DNA of 9,307 nucleotides from Lentimicrobiaceae bacterium (GTDB lineage Bacteria > Bacteroidota > Bacteroidia > Bacteroidales > Lentimicrobiaceae), in the NCBI GenBank assembly GCA_028697695.1, contig JAQVEI010000063.1, forward strand, positions 1-9,307, read 5' to 3'. A program made the position numbers and the translations under genes. The notes under the pieces were generated by a model. The model made no database searches. It had not been told where the DNA came from and saw only the letters and a program-made list of their open reading frames with translations. Shown in pieces: positions 5,823 to 9,307 of the stretch. Numbering within the stretch: position 1 is the first letter of the stretch; each line of letters begins with the position of its first letter.

Positions 5823-6992
5823 ATGCTTAACATTGCATTATTTGGACCTCCGGGTGCCGGCAAGGGTACACAATCAGCCCTTTTAATAAAAAAATATCAG
5901 CTTGCCTACATTTCAACCGGCGATTTATTGAGGAATGAGATAGCTGAAAAAACCGAACTGGGTTTAAAAGCCAAGGATTTAATTGATCGCGGGCAACTGG
6001 TACCCGATGAGCTTATTGTTGAGCTGATCGAGAAACGTATTACCGGAAGCAACGATACAAATGGAATTCTCTTTGATGGATTTCCGCGTACATTGGTGCA
6101 GGCATACATCCTGGAAGGATTGTTGCTAAAATTAAATACATCACTGGCATGTATGCTTAGCCTTATAGTTCCGCGTAAAGAGCTGGTTTCGCGTTTGCTG
6201 GAACGTGGAAAAATATCCGGTCGCAGCGATGATACTGCAGAAGTTATTGAATTCAGACTGCAGGAATACAACGAAAAAACCAAACCCGTTGCAGAGTTTT
6301 ATAAAGATCGCGAAAAATATATCCCCATACAGGGGGTGGGCACTGTGGATGAGGTGTTCAACCGTTTGTCGGCATCTATCGATAACACCATCAAGAATGT
6401 ATGGTTTAACCTGGTGCTTACCGGTGCACCCGGTTCCGGCAAGGGAACGCAGGGAAGATTAATAGCCGAAAAAAACAACCTTTACTATATCTCAACCGGC
6501 TCGTTGCTTCGGCGTGAAGTAAAAAACAAAACCGCTATCGGGGTGAAGGTAAAAGATTTAATGGCAAAAGGAGAATTGATCTCAGATGAAATTGTGATTC
6601 AACTCATTGAACAGGAGATACGATTGCATCAGAATATGAAAGGATTCGTGTTTAAGGGTTTTCCCCGAACCATTGTACAGGCCTATATTTTGGATGGGCT
6701 GCTGCGCCGGCTTGATTCAACCGTGTCCTATTGCATTGAATTAAGCAGCCCTACCCTGGAATCCATAAAACGCCTTACCAGCCGAAGTAAGACCTCCCGG
6801 GCCAGGCCGTACGATATGAGCGCTGATCTTATCATCAACCGTTTGGAAGAGTATGAGGAGAAAACATTGGCGGTGGCAGATTTTTACAAGAAACAACAAA
6901 AATTTGCTTCCGTGGATGCCGTTGGCGACGAGGAAAGCGTGTTCGAACGGTTAAACGAAAAGGTGGAAATCGCCTTAAGAATGGTACGCTAA
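5823..6992 (+). CDS. adk: Tandem-duplicated adenylate kinase: active-type N-domain fused to a degenerate second domain
   Basis: The 389-residue product is twice the usual Adk length (about 190 in this phylum). Domain 1 (about 1-190) has P-loop GPPGAGKGTQ (8-17, Lys14), STGDLLR (31-37), DGFPRT (85-90) with the AMP-contacting Gln93, lid arginines Arg124 and Arg128, GRSDD (133-137) and Arg145, i.e. all residues expected for ATP + AMP = 2 ADP. The lid is the short type without zinc cysteines. Domain 2 (about 194-389) repeats every element at an offset of 193: P-loop GAPGSGKGTQ (201-210), STGSLLR (224-230), KGFPRT (278-283), Gln286, Arg317, Arg321 and Arg340. But Asp34 has become Ser227, Asp85 has become Lys278, and the lid GRSDD is replaced by a sequence around ARPYD (327-331) with two extra residues. 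In the family those aspartates serve metal binding and catalysis, so domain 2 is probably inactive but may still bind nucleotide. It lies between hpt and obgE, the usual adk position. Confidence 0.93.
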   Translation: MLNIALFGPPGAGKGTQSALLIKKYQLAYISTGDLLRNEIAEKTELGLKAKDLIDRGQLVPDELIVELIEKRITGSNDTNGILFDGFPRTLVQAYILEGLLLKLNTSLACMLSLIVPRKELVSRLLERGKISGRSDDTAEVIEFRLQEYNEKTKPVAEFYKDREKYIPIQGVGTVDEVFNRLSASIDNTIKNVWFNLVLTGAPGSGKGTQGRLIAEKNNLYYISTGSLLRREVKNKTAIGVKVKDLMAKGELISDEIVIQLIEQEIRLHQNMKGFVFKGFPRTIVQAYILDGLLRRLDSTVSYCIELSSPTLESIKRLTSRSKTSRARPYDMSADLIINRLEEYEEKTLAVADFYKKQQKFASVDAVGDEESVFERLNEKVEIALRMVR

Positions 6993-7044
6993 TTGGAAGG
7001 TCGTTGGATACTTTCCGGTTCCTTGTTAATTTAAATTGTGCACT

Positions 7045-8037
7045 ATGCCTTCGTCTAATTTTGTTGATTACGTAAAGTTATATCTTCGCTCCGGCAAAGG
7101 AGGGGCTGGTTCGGCGCATCTGTTGCGCACCCGCGGCAATGCACGTGGGGGCCCCGACGGAGGAGATGGAGGCAGGGGAGGGCACATTATATTGAAAGGC
7201 AATGCCCAGCTATGGACTTTGCTACATCTGAAATATACCAAACATATAAAAGCAGGAGACGGAGAAAGTGGAGGCAGCAACAAAAAGTCCGGAGCCTATG
7301 GAAAGGATGTAGTTATTGAAGTGCCTCTGGGCACGGTGGTGATAGACGCAGAAACTGGAGAACAGGATGCTGAAATTACCCGTGACGGCGAAACTATTGT
7401 TATCCTGCAGGGAGGCCGTGGAGGTCTGGGCAACGACCACTTTAAATCATCTACCTTCAGAACGCCGCGCTTTGCCCAACCCGGCGAACCTTCAACAGAA
7501 GCCTGGAAAATCCTTGAATTAAAAATACTCGCCGATATCGGTCTTGTGGGCGCTCCCAATGCCGGAAAATCTACACTCTTATCCGTGGTATCAGCAGCCA
7601 AACCCGAAATTGCAGATTATCCCTTTACTACACTCCGGCCAAATCTGGGCATAGTGGCCTACCGCAACGACCGTTCTTTTGTTATGGCCGATATACCGGG
7701 GATTATTGAGGGTGCCGCAGAAGGAAAAGGATTGGGCCTTAGATTTTTAAGACATATCGAACGCAATTCAGCCCTGCTTTTTATGGTGCCTGCTACCTCC
7801 AAGAGTGTTATTGCTGCCTACAAAGTACTTTTGAATGAGTTAAACAAATACAACCCCGAACTCATGGATAAAAAAAGGGTACTTGCCATTACAAAATGCG
7901 ATTTGCTGGATGAGAAAGCTATGAAAATGATGAAAAAACGCAAACTGCCCGATATACCGGTTGCCTTTATTTCCTCACACACAGGCATGGGTCTGCACGA
8001 ACTAAAAGATAAACTATGGGACGTATTGCATAGTTAG
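7045..8037 (+). CDS. obgE: Obg-family GTPase (ribosome assembly/stress GTPase)
   Basis: This 330-residue GTPase has the glycine-rich Obg fold in residues 1 to about 155 (repeated GG motifs such as RGGPDGGDGGRGG near 35-47) followed by a G domain. The G-motifs are: G1 GAPNAGKST (169-177), G2 TT (195-196) in the YPFTT switch I, G3 DIPG (216-219), G4 TKCD (283-286) and G5 ISS (309-311). TKxD in place of NKxD is, from memory, common in this phylum. There is no C-terminal OCT domain, which is normal here. Obg proteins bind the large ribosomal subunit and sense GTP/ppGpp. The ATG at 7045 is preferred over an in-frame TTG at 7036, since the MPSSNFVDYVK start fits homologues. It follows adk by 52 bases and is nine bases ahead of the PAP2 gene. 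Confidence 0.95.
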   Translation: MPSSNFVDYVKLYLRSGKGGAGSAHLLRTRGNARGGPDGGDGGRGGHIILKGNAQLWTLLHLKYTKHIKAGDGESGGSNKKSGAYGKDVVIEVPLGTVVIDAETGEQDAEITRDGETIVILQGGRGGLGNDHFKSSTFRTPRFAQPGEPSTEAWKILELKILADIGLVGAPNAGKSTLLSVVSAAKPEIADYPFTTLRPNLGIVAYRNDRSFVMADIPGIIEGAAEGKGLGLRFLRHIERNSALLFMVPATSKSVIAAYKVLLNELNKYNPELMDKKRVLAITKCDLLDEKAMKMMKKRKLPDIPVAFISSHTGMGLHELKDKLWDVLHS

Positions 8038-8046
8038 TTTAGCAAC

Positions 8047-8625
8047 ATGGATACATTAGTCGCTTTAGACCGTTCACTTTTTTTGCTTATAAATGGAGCC
8101 CATACAGCTTTCCTTGATTCTGTATTTTATTGGTGCAGCGACAAATGGATATGGGCGCCCTTCTATGCCCTGCTCTTCTTTTTGGTGATTAGAGAGTTTA
8201 AAGGCAAATCATGGATAGTACTTTTGGGCGCTGTGTTGCTGATTGCCCTCACAGATCAGCTTTCTGTCAAATTGTTTAAGGATGTTTTTATGAGGCTGCG
8301 ACCTTGCCATGAACCAGCCCTGGAAGGATTGGTTCGCACACTTTATGGTCAATGCGGGGGCAAATACGGCTTTGTTTCATCGCATGCAGCCAACACATTC
8401 GGACTGGCAATCTTTATCGGAATGCTGCTTCAAAAATCCCTTAAATGGCTGCTGCCCTTCATGATTGTATGGGCTGTGATGGTGTCATACAGTCGCATCT
8501 ACCTGGGAGTGCATTATCCGGGCGATATTATTGTCGGTGCAATGCTGGGAGCTTTTATCGGATACTTAATTTATCGGCTTGTAATTGTTTTGATGAAAAA
8601 AATCAATCAAAAAGCAGCTCAGTAA
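8047..8625 (+). CDS. PAP2-superfamily membrane phosphatase
   Basis: The 192-residue protein has about five to six hydrophobic segments and the three phosphatase motifs: KDVFMRLRP (78-86; K-x6-RP), VSSHA (110-114, in place of PSGH; His113) and SRIYLGVHYPGD (149-160; SR-x5-H-x3-D with His156 and Asp160). The histidines form and hydrolyse the phosphoenzyme. Such enzymes act on lipid phosphates at the inner membrane; possible substrates are undecaprenyl pyrophosphate, phosphatidylglycerol phosphate or a lipid A phosphate, and the sequence does not decide between them. It is the last gene of the hpt cluster, nine bases after obgE. Its final seven bases overlap the 3' end of the convergent split-barrel gene. 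Confidence 0.9.
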   Translation: MDTLVALDRSLFLLINGAHTAFLDSVFYWCSDKWIWAPFYALLFFLVIREFKGKSWIVLLGAVLLIALTDQLSVKLFKDVFMRLRPCHEPALEGLVRTLYGQCGGKYGFVSSHAANTFGLAIFIGMLLQKSLKWLLPFMIVWAVMVSYSRIYLGVHYPGDIIVGAMLGAFIGYLIYRLVIVLMKKINQKAAQ

Positions 8626-9083
8626 CCGAAAGTGCGGCCTTCCAGGCGTTCTATTTTTATACGCATTATCCTCACATTTCTTATTGCAGGTGCGTTGTAT
8701 TTAAAATCAGATCTTCCTGTGTAATGACTCATAATTATATTTAGTATACGCTGCTTCCCGGCTTCATCTTCCACGAATTCAACCTTGCCAAAAATAAGCA
8801 CACTCCTGTAGCGCATGCCATAGCTGCAGCCCACGTTTTCCGACTGATGGTACAACTTATAGTCTGTACTAAAACTAAGGCAAACTTCAGGGTGAGCTTT
8901 CAAAATATCTATTTTCTTCCCCTCAGGGCCGGAGTGTAAATAAATGGTATCGGTTTCAATACCGAAGTTCATTGGCAGGGTATAGGGGTGGTTGTCTTTA
9001 TCAACCATTCCCACATGACATACTTCACATGCTTTGATAATGGGTTCAGCTTCAGTTAGTTCATGGAATGTTTTTACTCTCAT
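8619..9083 (-). CDS. NimA-like pyridoxamine 5'-phosphate oxidase-family (FMN-binding split barrel) protein
   Basis: The 154-residue product has the layout of small FMN-binding split-barrel proteins related to NimA: an N-terminal helix, a strand VGMVDKDNHPYTLPMNFGIE (24-43), then IYLHSGPEGKKIDIL (47-61) with His50 and Lys56/57 in the usual flavin-phosphate region, followed by VCLSF (67-71) and YRSVLIFGKVEFVED (92-106). Members act as flavin reductases or oxidases; NimA proteins reduce 5-nitroimidazoles, but many close relatives do not, so resistance should not be inferred. It carries cysteines at 19, 22, 68 and 86; the C-x2-C at 19-22 may or may not be meaningful. I see no clear -7 element upstream. 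It is convergent with the PAP2 gene, overlapping it by 7 bp. Confidence 0.82.
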   Translation of the reverse strand: MRVKTFHELTEAEPIIKACEVCHVGMVDKDNHPYTLPMNFGIETDTIYLHSGPEGKKIDILKAHPEVCLSFSTDYKLYHQSENVGCSYGMRYRSVLIFGKVEFVEDEAGKQRILNIIMSHYTGRSDFKYNAPAIRNVRIMRIKIERLEGRTFGY

Positions 9084-9159
9084 AGTGGACTTTTTAAGAT
9101 ATTTTTAAGTTTTAAACACCGGGTAGGTTGAGGACTCTATTTTAAAGAAGCTTGTAATT

Positions 9160-9306
9160 TTAAGCAGACGGTTTCATGGAGGTAATCACCACAGATATTC
9201 CTGTAACAATGATACCCAGGCCAATAGCTGCCAAAAAATGCCCCACTACAAATCCATCAAACAATATACTGTTAATGTAAAGCATGAAAACACAGGTTAT
9301 AAACAT
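9160..9306 (-). CDS. C-terminal part (or whole) of a small membrane protein at the window edge
   Basis: On the minus strand the frame is open from the window edge to a TAA at 9160-9162, giving up to 48 visible residues: MFITCVFMLYIN..., a DGFVVGHFLAAIGLGIIVTG region and a SMKPSA end. Two hydrophobic segments (about 1-20 and 22-43) suggest a membrane-embedded hairpin. The ATG at 9306 could be the start, but the frame may continue beyond the window, so the piece may be the end of a larger protein. No family is recognised. It reads the same way as the NimA-like gene, 76 bases downstream of it; bases 9084-9159 hold no other feature I can support. Confidence 0.5.
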   Translation of the reverse strand: MFITCVFMLYINSILFDGFVVGHFLAAIGLGIIVTGISVVITSMKPSA

Positions 9307-9307
9307 A

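Noticed and set aside
5906..6283. Antisense 125-codon frame within adenylate kinase domain 1
   Set aside because: Its serine-rich composition is what the reverse of the kinase codons produces, and the sense frame is fully explained by conserved motifs.
5823..6992. The doubled adenylate kinase as an assembly duplication or two genes joined by a lost stop codon error
   Set aside because: The two halves differ throughout at base and residue level, so they are not copied reads. The linker (about 190-196) runs in frame without a frameshift signature, and domain 2 has no plausible start of its own (it enters at VWFNLVLTG without a Met).
7036..7044. TTG start for obgE at 7036
   Set aside because: An ATG nine bases on gives the usual Obg N-terminus.
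7068..7601. Antisense open frames across obgE encoding proline-rich peptides
   Set aside because: They mirror the glycine-rich Obg domain on the other strand; no start context, family or neighbour supports them.
1..9307. Mobile element, CRISPR array, tRNA or rRNA, phage or defence genes
   Set aside because: No transposase or integrase motifs, spaced repeats or structured RNA signatures were seen; the gene content is housekeeping.

Overview
The window looks like a chromosomal housekeeping segment from a member of the Bacteroidota. Several things point there independently. Recognisable genes are preceded by the phylum's -7 element (TAnnTTTG, in places with a TTTG/TTG element 19-21 bases upstream) and by A/T-rich leaders rather than Shine-Dalgarno sites. 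The gene order hpt-adk-obgE is familiar from this phylum, and Obg has the short form lacking a C-terminal extension. There is also a lipoprotein whose C-terminal half resembles the gliding/type IX secretion protein GldN. Nothing indicates a phage, plasmid, transposon or CRISPR locus.

Layout. Bases 1-1841 (minus strand) hold the first 32 codons of a probable cyclic-nucleotide-binding protein, then a 562-residue membrane protein with a GT-C/TMTC-like N-terminal part and three C-terminal TPRs. A 273-base divergent intergenic region (1842-2114) follows, with outward-facing promoter-like elements inside a perfect 14-bp inverted repeat. Bases 2121-4614 (plus) encode the GldN-like lipoprotein, a single-chain M16 zinc peptidase and a class I SAM-dependent O-methyltransferase. 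purE (minus, 4626-5132) converges on the methyltransferase gene with 11 bases between. purE and hpt diverge from a 107-bp region with back-to-back promoters, so de novo purine synthesis and purine salvage start from one control region. From 5240 to 8625 (plus) lies a likely operon: hpt, a double-length adenylate kinase, obgE and a PAP2 phosphatase. A NimA-like flavin-binding split-barrel gene (minus) overlaps the PAP2 3' end by 7 bp. The right edge carries the C-terminal part of a small membrane protein (minus).

Most unusual item: the adenylate kinase gene (5823-6992) encodes two complete adenylate-kinase-like domains in one uninterrupted frame. The first keeps the motifs expected for catalysis. 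The second keeps its P-loop and most nucleotide-contacting arginines but has lost both conserved acidic residues (Asp to Ser in STGD, Asp to Lys in DGFPRT) and has a remodelled lid tip. Both halves share unusual residues, which suggests internal duplication followed by decay of the second half into a pseudokinase-like, possibly nucleotide-sensing or scaffolding domain. The assigned role is inference; the duplication and substitutions are read directly from the sequence.
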